Assembly (NCBI GenBank): GCA_949752745.1
Contig: OX457027.1
Span: 85,877,094-85,941,093 of the forward strand
DNA from: Protula sp. h YS-2021
Lineage: Eukaryota > Annelida > Polychaeta > Sabellida > Serpulidae
Reading direction: 5' to 3'
DNA length: 64,000 bases
Below the pieces are notes generated by a model that was not told where the DNA came from, searched no databases, and saw nothing but the letters and a program-made list of their open reading frames with translations. The first letter of the stretch is position 1, and the number at the start of each line of letters is the position of its first letter. Below are positions 18,920 to 31,696 of this stretch, piece by piece. The position numbers and the translations under genes are program-made.

Positions 18920-19975
18920 AAGGGTCTTGAACTTGAAGTGAAAGGCCAAAGTCACTGAAGTACCTCATACCTACACAGAAAACATCGTGACGCCAGAATG
19001 ACGTCAGGTTGACATCGTGACCCGAGGTTTTTGACGTCCTACTGATATACCGGTTTTGGTTGTATATGAATGGAATTGACGTCAGTTTTTTTACGTAAGG
19101 ATGGCGTCGGATTCCGACGTCAATCACCCTATCGATTCCGACGATAATCCGACGTCAATTTTTTTGTTGAAAAGGACACTGGAACTCAAGACTCCAATCG
19201 ACTGTATTATTCCTTTTGACCACCTTGTTACATCACCCAACAGCAAAAAGTTTAAATGTGGTTGTATTGACGTCATGACCAAATAAAACTCATTGTATAC
19301 CTCCAAAAGACATGTTTGCTGGGTAAAGTCTTTTGGGCTCAAAGGGTAAAAATGAACTCAAAATCTCAAATTGTTTTGAAGACGGTGGTCAATTTTCGAT
19401 TTTGGGTCTTGACCATGAAGTGAAAGGGCAAATGCCTTAATTTTTTGGGTTCAAATGGTGAAAAAATGAATTCAGAATCTCAAACAATTTTGAGTACGAT
19501 GACCAACTGTCGATCTTGATCTTGTCCATCTGCAGTAACACATCTCTGACGTAATTGAGACTTAAAGAGCAAAAATAAGCTGAAATTCTCCAACGGGTTT
19601 CGAAATGGTCACGTTTCCCTTTTGGGACCTTGAACTCCAAGTTCAAAGTCACCGAGATACCTCTTTTTGGAAAGTTTTTAGGACCACAGTATCGCTCTGT
19701 CTATAATGGTTTAGGAGCTGATAGTCAGCTTCTGGTTTTGGGTGTCGAACTATGAGTCTACTAAGTGACTCATAGCTAACATCTTTTAGGCTCAGTACAA
19801 CACGAACTCTAAATCTCCAACGGCCTTCCAGATAAAGGTCAACTTCCAGTTCTGGGATTTAACCTTAAACGAAGGTTAGCGAAGTACCTCTTCTATAACA
19901 CCTTTCAGGCTCAAAAGGTTGAAAATGAGGTCAAATTCGCTCACGCTCAAGGTCACAGAGGTTCCTATTATGTAA
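18920..19975. repeat. Diverged tandem interspersed repeats (TTGAACT...AAGTCAC type)
   Basis: Five or more degenerate units contain variants of CTTGAACTTGAAGTGAAAGG and GTCACnGAGGTACCTC. They resemble the '(ac)GGTCAAGGTCA' core repeats common in mollusc genomes. GACGTCA palindromes are frequent at 18990-19160. Confidence 0.55.
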
Positions 19976-19984
19976 GGTTATTTA

Positions 19985-20028
19985 TGATGATGATGATGAT
20001 GATGATGATGTGATGCTGATGATGATTA
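19985..20028 (+). repeat. (GAT)n microsatellite
   Basis: GATGATGAT run with one interruption. Confidence 0.9.
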
Positions 20029-20454
20029 AATTTCTTTATGTAACGATACTATCACAGCAATTATATTTATATGTTATCTAACTTCTCACAATATTCAAGC
20101 AAATCCCACAGCTTGTTTTCCTCAAATGTCAGGATAATTTTTACAGTAATCTGTTGACACAAAGAAAATGTGTTTCAGTCAGAAAGATAGCTTTTGCCGT
20201 GGCGAAAGTTCATAGGATACCCCGAAAAATAATCTACAAAAATCAAAATAAAAGAATCGCTAAAAAGCACATGCTGTAGAGCCTAAACTTTTCCCTTAAC
20301 GTTTCTAGACGTTAAAATGTGAGATATTGCTAAATGTGTGGTTTCGTTCAACATCCGACACTTTAGAATGTTTTTGAATAGAATAGAATTCCAAAGCTGT
20401 TTTTAAGCCTCGCTTAGAATGTCCAAATAAAATAAAAAATTAAATAGTAATACT

Positions 20455-20955
20455 TCATTCTGAGTGCGTACGACATTGTTTTTTGCCTGAAGCCGTAGGG
20501 CCGTACGGACCGACCCCGAAGGGGGAGGTCCGTACACGCCCGTAGGCTGAGGAAATTCTTTTTTTCTTGTTGACATCTGTAACTGAGCATTGTTTTTTGC
20601 TGGACCTCCGTTGATACCCTAAACTATTAATATGTCTTCTAATAGTTCTAGTACAAAATTTATGTGATTTTTGTTCATTAAATACACCAGTTATGTCCAC
20701 CAAACTTTGTCTTCTATTTGCTTTAATGATACGGGAAAGTTGGTTTTTGTCTCTTTCAGTAAATAATTTTTTCCTTCCTCTCCCAGTACGATTTTCAACA
20801 CCTTTTTGTTTTTCAAATTTTTTCAAAATACTACAAATTGTAGTCCGAGGTATATTAAAAATTCTTGCCAATTCTGAAGTATTTCTGTTGTGTTTATAAC
20901 TTTCTACAATTTTTTGTTTTAGTTCACTTCCATATTCCTTCCTACCGGAAGCCAT
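20455..20955 (-). pseudogene. Truncated Tc1-family transposase (DNA-binding part)
   Basis: From the ATG at 20955 the first 100 residues fit the paired-like double helix-turn-helix of Tc1 transposases. Helix 1 is around ELKQKIVESYKHNRNTSELA, then NIPRTTICSILKKFE, a GRGRKK hook, and a second HTH ending SLGYQRRSSKK. The DD(E/D) catalytic domain never appears. After VNKKKR the frame enters a GC-rich hairpin (about 20495-20560) and stops. A 13-bp box CATTGTTTTTTGC occurs at 20474-20486 and 20588-20600 on either side of this insert. A dead fragment, unable to catalyse transposition. Confidence 0.8.
20493..20564. repeat. GC-rich foldback inserted in the Tc1 remnant
   Basis: The arms GCCGTAGGGCCGTACGGACC and GGTCCGTACACGCCCGTAGGC are inverted with few mismatches around CCCCGAAGGGGG. 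The composition is unlike the AT-rich transposase around it, suggesting an insertion. Confidence 0.7.
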
Positions 20956-21985
20956 CTTTATATGCTAAAATTTTACATGTAAAATCAAAACAACTTGTCA
21001 CAATACTTATAAGAACGTAATCTGCATTGATTTTACTATGGATACAGTCACTCATGACGTAACAATTACGTTGTCAAGTATTAAAATACAACGCCCTAAT
21101 ATAGAACACATGCGGTACCCAACGCGAACTCGTACAAGGTGACGAACAATTTTGTCCATTGACTGTACGTCCAATAAAACGCGGTCACTATTAATTTCAA
21201 ATCAATGCACACAAAATCACCCGAGGAACGTGTGTAAAATTACGAACAATTTACCGTTTAAAATAAATATTTACCTTCAAAAATGCCTTCCTTTCTGTCA
21301 TCAGTGATAGTACACTTTAATTTATGTGCCTTAAACTCATGTGGTTTAAGAAGTAACCCCACAAGCCCGCCTCATCAACAAGTATTTTCTCCCTTTCGAA
21401 CGTCCCTTCTTATTTTTGTCAGTTCAACGGAAGTAAATCGTTTCAACTCAAATCGCGAAATAACAACGCAACAAATACACAAAGGCGTAATTATTAGATG
21501 ACGTTTCGTTTTCAGGCTGCGCTGTAAATATCGTCACAGTAATAACTCGTGTATCGATTTTGAGGACGGTTGCAGTTCATTGTGACCCACTTTCTCTTCA
21601 CTTTCAAATCCGAAAACACGTGTTTTTTTTTGTTTACTGTTTACATCTGATCGCATTATGAATATGCTTATAGGGGGGCAACGTGCATATGCTTATAGGG
21701 GGGCAACGTGCAATCTGGCCTATGAAAACTGCATGCTCGTTTTTTTTCTATCATTTCTTTGTACGCGGACCTCTAGGCATATAATAAAATATAGTGTGCG
21801 TCGCTTAAGCGAAGTACTGGATAATTGAAAACATGACACAATTTCAGTATTTTAAGCTCCTGACGATATAACAATTGCAACAAAACAATCATAATATAGT
21901 TAGAAGGGTAACATGCAGTTTTGTTAACGTTCGGTTTGGAATGTTACATGAAGTGAAAACTGCATGTCGCCCCTAACTATATCAC
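20956..21985. other. No gene; third copy of the interspersed family
   Basis: At about 21320-21530, AACTCATGTGG, CCCACAAGCC, ATGACGTTTCGTTTTCAGGC and nearby blocks recall 10548-10885. A 24-bp direct repeat around ATAGGGGGGCAACGTGCA lies at 21665-21712. Confidence 0.55.
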
Positions 21986-22410
21986 AATTGAAGGGTTCCG
22001 TGCACAAAGCTGTTATGTTGAGATAACATGTTTGTGCACTGAGGTATATTTGAGTGCCTGGAGTCCAGATCTATCATCTGTAAAGTTTCCACCGATGAAA
22101 TATGCTTAGAAATGGTCATCAAAACATGCTAAGTCCACTTTGAAGTGAGAAATCGGGCGCACAATAATGACATGCCGAGATAACAGGTCTTTTCCATTAA
22201 AATTTTGAAATTTTCCAGGTTCCACAATCCTGTTAAGTTGTGTTAACATGTGAATAATATCAGAGATTAAATGTGAACAATGCAGAATTCTCGGGTGCAC
22301 AAAAATGTTATCCCTTGTTGAAATGTAAATATTTACATATAATACTGCAGTTGCTGATATTTTTCTGTTAAAAATTATCGCGCATTACACGTGTAACCAT
22401 GACCTCCTCC

Positions 22411-22564
22411 GTCATGGTCAAGGTCAAAAACCGGCAGTTGACCAATTTCTCGTAAACGGTTAGAGATAGGACGATTTTGAGCATATTTTCGACCCTTTGG
22501 GCCTAACAGCCGTTATATAAGATGTACCTCGGTGACTTTGGCCTCCTCCGTCATGGTCAAGGTC
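22411..22564 (+). repeat. ~154-bp core repeat unit (GGTCAAGGTCA type)
   Basis: The unit contains AAAAACCGGCAGTTGACC, TCTCGTAAACGGTTAGAGA and CCGTCATGGTCAAGGTCAA. Continuations appear at 23349-23400 and 23590-23830 after the insertion at 22565. Confidence 0.7.
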
Positions 22565-23348
22565 AACAAGCATGTCCAAGGACATGACCCAGCCGAGTTA
22601 CCAAACAAGGGAAGAGAGAAAAATTCTGAAACGAATACTGTTAGACCAAAACATGAAGAACTTTGTTTCTGAGCGGAACTTTTTCATAATTTTAATACAC
22701 AAAAACGAGTTTTCCCGGGTGGAAGCTACCCGAAAAGGGATGCTGGACAGGTTGGGTTTTGACGATAGACGTGATTACCGACATTTACACAATTTCACAA
22801 ATTTTTCAAATTTCCACCATTTTGGCATTTTTTGTCCTTTGCGAAAAAAGCAAAGTCCAGGTGGAGAAGCACCTAAGAAACTTTCAATTAAAATTTATAT
22901 AACTTTTTGAAAAAGACTGAGAGAAATGAATGTTTTGACAATTCAGTTATTTACTACCATTTATTCCAGTTTTTGCCAAACTTCAAAGCTCCGCCATTTC
23001 GGCAGCTTTTGACGAATCGCGAAAAAATAATAGCCTGGTAGGTGAAACCCTGGGGAACATCCTTGGGTCATATTTAAACGATTGGAGTAAAACTGTAGGA
23101 GGGGTAGCATTTTAAAAATGGGTCAAAACGGGCACAAAAAGTGCCGCCATTTTGTCAGTTTTTCGACAATCGTTAAAAAAAGAAATAGACAAGTGGGGAA
23201 CCACCCAGGAAACATTCCTGCGTAATATCAAAACGATTGAAGCAAAACTGTAGGAGGAGTAGCATTTTAAAGAAAAAGTTTAACATACGCACATACATTC
23301 AAGCCCCATTTAGTGATGCGACTAACCCAGTCCGACCGAGTCGGCTAG
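22565..23348 (+). mobile_element. Helentron/'pearl'-like element A
   Basis: The 5' end AACAAGCATGTCCAAGGACATG contains a hairpin followed by CCCAGCCGAG. Core repeats carry CCATTTTGGCA and GTAGGAGG. The 3' end has the hairpin CCGACCGAGTCGG directly followed by CTAG. It interrupts a GGTCAAGGTCA-type unit whose intact form exists at 22411-22564. Confidence 0.65.
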
Positions 23349-24266
23349 GTTAAAAACCGGAAGTTGACCATTATCTCGAAAACGGTTAGAAAACTGAATT
23401 TGATTATTTGTACCCAAAACAGATTACATTATATTTACTTCGATGTACTCGTTCAAGATAATAATTCGGAAGCTGATAATTATGTCGAAAAACGAAAAAT
23501 GTGTCTTTGACCAGATATATTGTACCATTGTAAGTGGGTGCCATATCGCTACGTTTAGCGAAATTCGGTCTAGATTTTTGTTTGTGGTGCATCTGATACA
23601 AATAGTTGACCTTGACCTTACTGGTCAAGGTCAATTCGCGAAAAACATTATTTAAGAAAACAAATTTTTATCTCGAAAACGGCAAGAGACAGAGCAATTT
23701 TGACCTCGTTTTCGACCTCCACCCCCCCCCTATACGACGTTACGTAAGATATAACTTCCGGTGTCCTTGACCTCCAGGTCACTTTCGAGCCCCAAACCGG
23801 AAGGTGGCCTTTATCTCGAAAACGGTAAGAGATAGAGCAATCGGTTTCCAGACATCTCCTCCAAGACTGCTGAAGCTAGACCAATCAAACTTGGCACATG
23901 TATGGAGGGTCATCTGAAGTGGTGCACCTGATAACAATTTTTTACTTTGACCTTACTGGTATAGTTGGCAGTATTTAGGAGGATCTTCTACATTCAGACA
24001 TGTGAAAATTGTTAACAAATAGCAATATCATCTACCTTCCGTTTTAAGTTATCATTCCAAGTGGGGTCTAATTCGCTGTGCGAATTTCGGTTTAGTTTTG
24101 CATTAAAATTATGTTGGATAAACCGACGTAAAATGATCCTTCCCACAATGTCGGCTTAAAGGGTTCCACTGTATTAGAATTAACTATAAGAATTAACTGT
24201 TTGTCGGTCCTTGATTCTGGTCAGTGATGGGGGGCTATACTCATTAAAACTCCGGGAAACAGATAT

Positions 24267-24671
24267 AACAAGCCATCGTCGAAGGTGCAGACCCCAACCG
24301 GACACAACAAGTCGTCATTTTGGCAAATTTTTTACCGATTTGAAAAACAACATGGCGTTGCACAACTTCGAAGTATATATTTTTACTGTGCAAGGTAGCA
24401 TATGCCTAGAATTAATAGTTTCGGAGATCTTGCGTGGAAAGCACCCAAGTCTTATATTACAGTTATCTCAAGAAATCGCAATTTGCACAAGTTCAATGTA
24501 TATATTTTCACTGTGCAAGGTAGCATAGGCCTAGGATTTATAGTTTTGGAGATCTCGAGTGGGAAGCACCCAAGTCTTACACTGCAGTTATCTCAAAAGA
24601 TCACAGTTTTTGACAAGTCGCCAATTTGGTAATTTTTGGCCGATTTGAAAAATAACACGACGTTGTACAAC

Positions 24672-24749
<78 letters not shown>

Positions 24750-24902
24750 TGTGCAAGGTTGCATATGCCTGGGTAAATTAGGGTAAATTAAAAAAGTGTG
24801 ACACACGGACAGACGGACGGACAGACAGACGGATAGACGAACGGAGGGAACGAGGGCAATCCTATAGATCCCCTGCCCCGGGCTCGTCCGGTTCGGGTCT
24901 AA
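24267..24902 (+). mobile_element. Helentron/'pearl'-like element B
   Basis: The 5' end AACAAGCCATCGTCGAAGG leads into GACCCCAACCGGACA. Two to three ~155-bp core units follow (GCACAACTTC...GTGCAAGGT(A/T)GCATA), then a GACA/GACGG microsatellite. The 3' end CCGGTTCGGGTCTAA is the inverse of the 5' GACCCCAACCGG box. A (TA)n run lies inside (24672-24748). Same family as 56996-57582. Confidence 0.75.
24672..24748 (+). repeat. (TA)n microsatellite, about 75 bp
   Basis: Pure TA run inside element B, at the place where the other copies have ATATATATTTTCACTGTG. Confidence 0.95.
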
Positions 24903-25496
24903 AAATTTACTTAAACTTGTTTGGTTGCGATGGGGATTAGGTGGTGGTAGTGAAATAACGTTACTATAGAGTACATGTGATTATTTTCTCAAAATATGCC
25001 TTTTAAATGTCTAAAACCAACGAATACCTGTCTAACGTGTTTTCTAGTAACTGGAAATCATTATTTTTATCATTTGTGGGGCGACTCATGTAAAGCAGCG
25101 TTACTTTCGGTCATGCATACAAATATGCATGTTTTTGCACCCTAACTAAAACAGACGTTTTACATGTTAACTGGACATTTGTTTACATGTTAAGTCGGAA
25201 TAACAGGATTGTGCACCCTGAAAGACATTTTCGTTGTGAATGCTGTGCCGTAATACCATGTTTTCTAAGTTTTTCTTGGTTTTCTGGCACATTTACACAT
25301 AAAAATTGCATTTTTATAGCTAATCGTCTTTCTCAAGCAGTGACAAATCTCTAGATACCTCATTTATTAAAATCGGTCAAACAATAACAACCACAGACTT
25401 AAAATTCAGATTTTGCAGTTTTCTGAACTTTAAAAGCGATTTTCTCGAGTGCTGTTTACCCTATATAACAGGTTTGTGCACGGAACCCTTCAATTG

Positions 25497-28400
25497 TATA
25501 CTGGTCCTTATGTCAGTTGTAGGCCATTACAGACAAAAACTACCTTTGATATTAGAATAATATTATGACTGTATCGAACTAGGCGAATAATACGCAAAAC
25601 ATAAAAAATAATAAAAAAATGAAGAATCACAAAGAAAAGCAAAAGATGTGTACTCATGCCCGTAGAAACACTTATGCCAATGTTTGAGACGATCGAATTG
25701 AACCACAAGCAAGAGCAACATTTGAAAGGTTAAGGCTTTTACTATGGCCAAGAGAACTTGGAAAATTAGACCAAAACTGGCCCTGCCATGCCCCCCTCCA
25801 AAAAGATAGACAAATCTTGAATAAGAGCCTTTGTTGTATTAAATGAGGCTTTAATATGATTGGGCATTAGTTGTTTTAGTTGATGAGTGTCTTGTGTAAA
25901 CTTTTCTACTTGTGTTTTTTTTCTCCAACATAAAAAAATTCGAAATGTGCTGCGAGGCTGGCAATTGTACTTTGTATTGAAAATAAGCTGTTCATAACAC
26001 GGACATGCAAAGTGCTTCACTCGTGTTCTAGTTACTAAGACCTGTTTAAATGAAGTTCTTGATTCCTGGCGCCTATAAAATACATGCATTTGTATGCATT
26101 TTTTTTTCATTACTAAAAGCTTTCTGTCTACATTGCTTAATAAAAGGCAATAGATCTTGTTTACGATAATCATAAAATGCTAAGATTTTAAACAGAAAAT
26201 CTTCAGCTTTCTTAATTCAAAATTTGATAGTCACTCAGAAAAACATTATACGAAAGTTAGATCAGCACTACAGCTTATGGATGTAGTGAAATGAAACTAC
26301 ATTGGCTATTCTAGCTTAGAACGTAACTAAAATAAAGTGCAAAGGTGTTAATGTGTTCTAGGCTATTGGGTTTGGTATCAATTATTATGTATATATGAAG
26401 TTATGCTGACCATTTTGGTAGTAACAAATCCAACTTAAGTAGGGAAACATGAAGTGTACTAAGCATATCCTTCGATGTTACGGTGCCCTAGTCTTTCTAT
26501 TTGGTGTTCGTCCAAGCCTTTATTTGGGAAGTAATCATTGTGATTTAACTATTTAGTTAAGAACTTTTTAGTTCTTTATTATGGCTTTGACGTGAAAATG
26601 TACAGATCGTTCTCAGTTGTGACCACGCAAACTGAAAACGAAGGAAGATTTGACGTTGACACTTACATTGATGTGCACTATCCACGTGAGCTGACATGTA
26701 TTTACGTCATGATAATTCACTGTACTTACTGTACCATTGATGGCATAGTGCTCCTTCCATTTTAGTTGTTGTCTTTTATGACCTTGGTGTAAAGGCTCAT
26801 TATTCATTCTTTTTGGTAAACATATAAACCTAAAGGAAGACAGATCAGTATTTATTGAACACTTATATTGAAGAGCACTCACCACGCCATGTGATGTTTG
26901 TAATCGTCATGATGTGACAGCACGCTGAGACATGTCCACAAAGAACTACCATGTTAACAAAAAAAAAAAAAAGAAAAAAAGGCCAGTCTTTTTTTGACAT
27001 GTGAAGCATGAAAATTCAAGATCAGCGGCATACTATATGGAGCGGATGCTATCATCAGGTGCACCCGTCATTCTAGTTGACAGTTATAGTTATAATGTGA
27101 AAGTATTTGACCATTCTTGTTGGAAAGCATGCAACTAAAACGCGTTATACGGTAAAAAATCTGGGCACTCAATGTGTGCCAGAATGTTCCAGACACTAGA
27201 GTCCTATATATAAAAGCATCAGTACCACACATCTTAAATTACATTGCCCGAACCACTTGATGAATGTACAAACTGAAAAGGGAAAGCGCATCACTAGTTG
27301 GTGTTCATTATGGTCATGATGTAAACAACAGTTTCAAGTTTTGTACATTCAAATTCAAAAGTAAAAGCCAAGTCATGGATTTCATGCTGTCAAATGATGT
27401 TTTGGTGCTATAAGCCATTCCTCTTTATTTACTATCACATCGGTTGAAAGCACATTATATGTTTCAGTATGCCAAAAACCCAACCACAAAAGGAAAACCT
27501 CAGTGATATTTTGCGTGACCACTGGTATTAAGGTGTACTTACCACTCTGTCTGAAACTTATTTTGACCTTGATATGCAGGAACACTTGCCGTTGTCGTTA
27601 GTCAACATGCAAACTTGAATGGTATGCAGAGATCGTATTTAGAAAATGTACAAGCCATATTTTACTTTGCAACTAAAGTTCTATAATGATTCAATGTATC
27701 CCTAGATGATCTGCATACATGGCATCTTGCCCTTTCAATAAAAAATAATCTGGAACAAATTTCACTAGCATAAGGAAACCATGGGTGGAGATGCATTTTG
27801 AATCTTTTAAACTAAAAACATTTTAAATCAACTAAAAATATAGATTTTTGTAGACACCACTAAATTACTCGATCACTACGTACACATTTCTTTGAAATTA
27901 TGAGTTTATCCACCTTGTTCTCTCAGATAAAAAGGAGTTTAGCTAACGACAGAACGACGTAGCAAAATCACAAAAATTGACATAAGTGAAACATCTAGAT
28001 TTGTGATTAAAAAAAAAATAATAGTTTCCGAAAAATTTAAATTTTAAAAATATTTATACGTTGTACCATTTGACCAATTGGGTTAAAGATCGTCAAAAAT
28101 CTGTTTGTAAACACACACACAAAAACACTTGTCAAAAATATACATTGAAAATTTGAACTTCGAATATGAAACAAATACTTCAACACGTTTGACGTCAAGA
28201 AAATAATTTTAGTTTACAAACGTCGCAGTAATTTTGGAGTTGGATAAATATGTATCGAATGCCATTTTCGGAATTAATTACTAATTCTTTGATACTTCCA
28301 AACTTAATTACAGAAGTTATATATATCTGGAACTAAGTCTATATATATCCCAAACTATATATACATATGTTTACAATAATGTTAAATAAAAATAATTTTC

Positions 28401-30984
28401 AGATGCAATTTGAATAACACAAGAATGTATATTTTGTTCAGTTATTATTTTTAGATGGATCTGTTGCCAATCCCAGGGTTACTTTCAAATTCTCATGTTA
28501 TCAAGAACTCGTGAGGAAAAATCCAATATGGCAGCTGGCGACCATTTCAAATTTTTCGATCGATTCCGAAATCAAACCCTATCGTGTTGAAAAGTAATTG
28601 CGGGTGAATATACAAGATGAAAGTGGAGGGTCTTTCTGAATTTTCAGATCGATCCCATAATCAAACCGGGCGTGCTGCTCTAATTATTAAACCTTTCGTG
28701 TTCAAAAGAAATTGTGGGACGCCAGAATACATATTTTATTCAGTTATTATTTTGAATTGAGTTACAACTACTTTTATGCAATCCATATCAACTGAACGTG
28801 TTACTGAGAACTTCCGTGGTACTGCACAATACACATTTATTCAGTTTATAAAATGAAAAGATACTTTTGTACTCGTGTATTCCATAGCCATATAAATCTA
28901 TACCATACAAAATAGCACCCCCCCCCCCCTACAATCGGACCGGATTCCAATTCCTTGAGCCACAAGGCCTTGTAAACGAAACTGGAGCAAGGACTGGATT
29001 CCGATTACGGAGGGTTACAAATCATAATTACCTGATAAGACTTCTATAGCTACATATATTACCCAGCTCATTCAAGTAAAATGCCAAGACTTGCTTTATC
29101 CCTGGATAAGTGGGAGGAGCCTATTTTCTACAGGTGTCAGTGTACCATCAATCCCTTCATGAATTTAAATAAGTATCAACTGTTGGAAACGAAGTATTTG
29201 GTTGTGTTATGAGGTTATTGTCGAGAAGGCATAGAAACTGAGAAAAAAGGTCTTAAAAATTTATTCGCAGTGGAAGTGGTGCCATTGTGCCATTCCTGTT
29301 ACTGTCATTTAGAATGAAAAGTGGCAGTTCGACCTCTCTCTTCAGGATACTGATTAGCTCACGAAGAAAACTGTAAATGAAATTTATCAATATTCAGTTT
29401 GACTGCTGCTCCTAAAAGCAATGTCACGTGATATATTTAAAATTTAAAGAAAAATAATATTTAAACTGTTTTGCACCCCCAAATTATGTATTGTTTTCTG
29501 AAAAGAAAAACACATAGTTTAACTTTATCTCTTAAGCATACTGTCTTGTTGTCGGTTAAAACGGGTAATTTTTTTAGTAATTCAAGAATATCGACGTTTG
29601 ACCCCTTTAGATCCAAAGTTCCACAAAAATAGCCTTGTTTTGCGCCCTTTATAGTTGTGGCCTTGAAGGAGTAAATCTCCGAGCGATTATATTACACACA
29701 CGATCTATATCAAAAAAGCTCGTGATACCAGAATTTGAAAACACACGAATATTCTCTTCAATAAAGTAAATGTGTGTTTAATCACTGATGCATTTGAAAT
29801 ACATCGAAACAAAAGGCTAAACATTGAAAATCATTACAACAACCTTTAAATGGTACAAGGGAAATATAAATTGGCCCAAAAAATGCAGGAAAATCACAAT
29901 ACAGGATAATGACAATAATGAATAGAAAACAAATTTATGATAGAAACTTTATAACAACACCTACAACCACAAAAACATACTTGAAGCAACAATTGCAAAA
30001 TTGAGAACAGTATATAGTTTCAAAATGACCGAATACACTGCTTACAAGTACCCGTGACGTCACCTAAATAAGCTGACAGCGCTGCACGGTGGCTGTATAA
30101 GAGATGAATACTTGGTGCAATACCTAAGTACAGTACTAATACCCATTACAATTAACCCTCCGCACCCCTCCCCTGAGAAAAACCGTCAACTAAAAATATA
30201 TCATGGTTTGAAAACAAACATCAGTCAATTTTATCAGCAATGTAACTACAGAATAACTGGCTGGTGAATTTTGTCCAACCACAATCACATGCCATACAGA
30301 ATTAACATGAAAATACCGCCTATGATATACACATATCACAATAATACACAATACACTTCCAAAACACATCCTCAAAACCTAAGAAATCCCCAACGTACAA
30401 CTACGAATGCACACATGTTAGTCCACAGTAATTACGTCATTAAACGAAGTACAGTGACTATGGTATAATAAAGACCGTGAAAAAGCGGTGTTTTGACTAG
30501 TTCACTTTCAAAGTTAAAAAAATTAAAATAAAGAAGGCAAAATATAACACCTAGGTTGTTACAAATATACGTAACTCATTTAAAAGAAAGACAAGAAGAT
30601 CCAAGCGACATAAAAATTTCGCTAAAAACGATACCATATTCGATAACATTGAAATGGGAAGAGTACAACTCCTCCGGATGACAGCGCATCCAAATTCCTG
30701 GACATCTCAGCCTATGTTTTGGACAATCCGTTAATATATTTTAATACCTCTGTTTAGGATTCGTTTGCATACTTCAACCAGTTTTGATTTTTTGACCTTT
30801 GTCTCTTGTTTTGGGATACCCCGGCTATGTGCTCATCTGTCAGATAAGGCAAGGACGACGTGCTAACAAACAATTATGCCATGTCTGTAGTCAAATAGCT
30901 TGGAACTTTTACCACAGGACTCGGGCATGGTGAATGACATAGGTTTCACAGTCTGTTTGTTATATGACAACTAACAACTTCAAT
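25497..30984. other. 5.5 kb with no recognised gene
   Basis: AT-rich unique-looking sequence with short homopolymers (A at 26959, C at 28918) and a partial ~130-bp direct repeat at 28530-28800 around GATCGATCCxxAATCAAACC. No conserved exon or transposase was recognised. Confidence 0.45.
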
Positions 30985-31190
30985 TTTTAAAGGATACCCG
31001 AAACCTCAATGGACGATCATTTTGAACTCCATGAAAGGTAGACAACCCCACTGCATTCGCCTGACTGAGACACACCAGAGCGAATACCAATCCCCTGCTT
31101 ACTGCCTCAGGCCGGATTCGAACCCCGGGACCCTGGGATTGCTGGACCAACACTCCAACCAACGGAGCTAACCGTCACAACCTCCCCCCT
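30985..31190 (-). mobile_element. tRNA-derived SINE
   Basis: The minus strand has a Pol III box A (TTAGCTCCGTTGG, 31159-31171) and box B (GGTTCGAATCC, 31114-31124) at tRNA spacing, then a non-tRNA body ending around CGGGTATCCTTTAAAAATTG. Stem pairing is poor, as in SINE heads. Confidence 0.55.
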
Positions 31191-31555
31191 CCCTCCCCTC
31201 ACCAAACAACTTAAAATATCAATGTGGACTAATACGAATTTAGTTTCATATTGTAATTGAGTACCAGGTGAAAAACTAGACGACTTGCCCAACGCTGGAT
31301 GAGCAGTACTTTTGAAGAGTCGTCCAAGGTTGCTAGACCAGGCATTTGGATGAGCTGTCAATAGGAAGAGTTGTCTATAACTTCCCTTGACAACATACAC
31401 CATCTAGTTAACTAAAAACAGGCATGAAAAACAATCACCTATGATCAACAATTTTTTCGTCTCGTGATAAAATTATATGATAAAATTATAATTCCTAAAC
31501 GGAAAAAAACTTAACTGGATTGTATATTTTTCTTCTTTTTTTGCGTCACGCGAAA

Positions 31556-31566
31556 TTTATTTTATT
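31556..31566 (-). terminator. Polyadenylation signals of CLN3
   Basis: Two overlapping AATAAA hexamers on the minus strand lie about 320 bp below the CLN3 stop codon. They would give a 3' UTR containing the 15-bp minisatellite. Confidence 0.55.
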
Positions 31567-31696
31567 TCCATTCTGCGTCGGGACTAAATGGCCAGACAAC
31601 ATTAGGATGGTGTATTTAGAGCAGAGTGAACCACCATAGAAACGCGATGATCTACAGTTTCCTGAGAAGTGCGTGAAACACTGGCGTGGGGAATCC

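Larger units (their letters stand above)
14107..20454. other. Long stretch without a supported gene
   Basis: This stretch contains upstream sequence of the galactosyltransferase, a ~30-bp minisatellite (14345-14500), an inverted-repeat element (15822-15976), a 33-bp minisatellite (16556-16690), (TA)n and (ATT)n microsatellites and diverged GACC(T)TTGA-type interspersed repeats (18920-19975). I found no splice-bounded conserved exon. Confidence 0.5.
21986..25496. mobile_element. 3.5-kb element with 32-bp terminal inverted repeats
   Basis: The left end 21986-22017 begins CAATTGAAGGGTTCCGTGCA, and the right end 25465-25496 ends TGCACGGAACCCTTCAATTG. Over 32 bp I count one mismatch. Subterminal boxes (GTGCAC, ATAACAGG, ACATGTTAAC) recur inside both ends. 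No transposase frame is seen, so it looks non-autonomous. The interior carries two Helentron-like insertions and GGTCAAGGTCA-type repeats. The target duplication is unclear (AATT is possible). Confidence 0.65.

Noticed and set aside
26613..26885. 90-codon minus-strand ORF
   Set aside because: No motif, no promoter, no flanking exons; length is expected by chance in this sequence.
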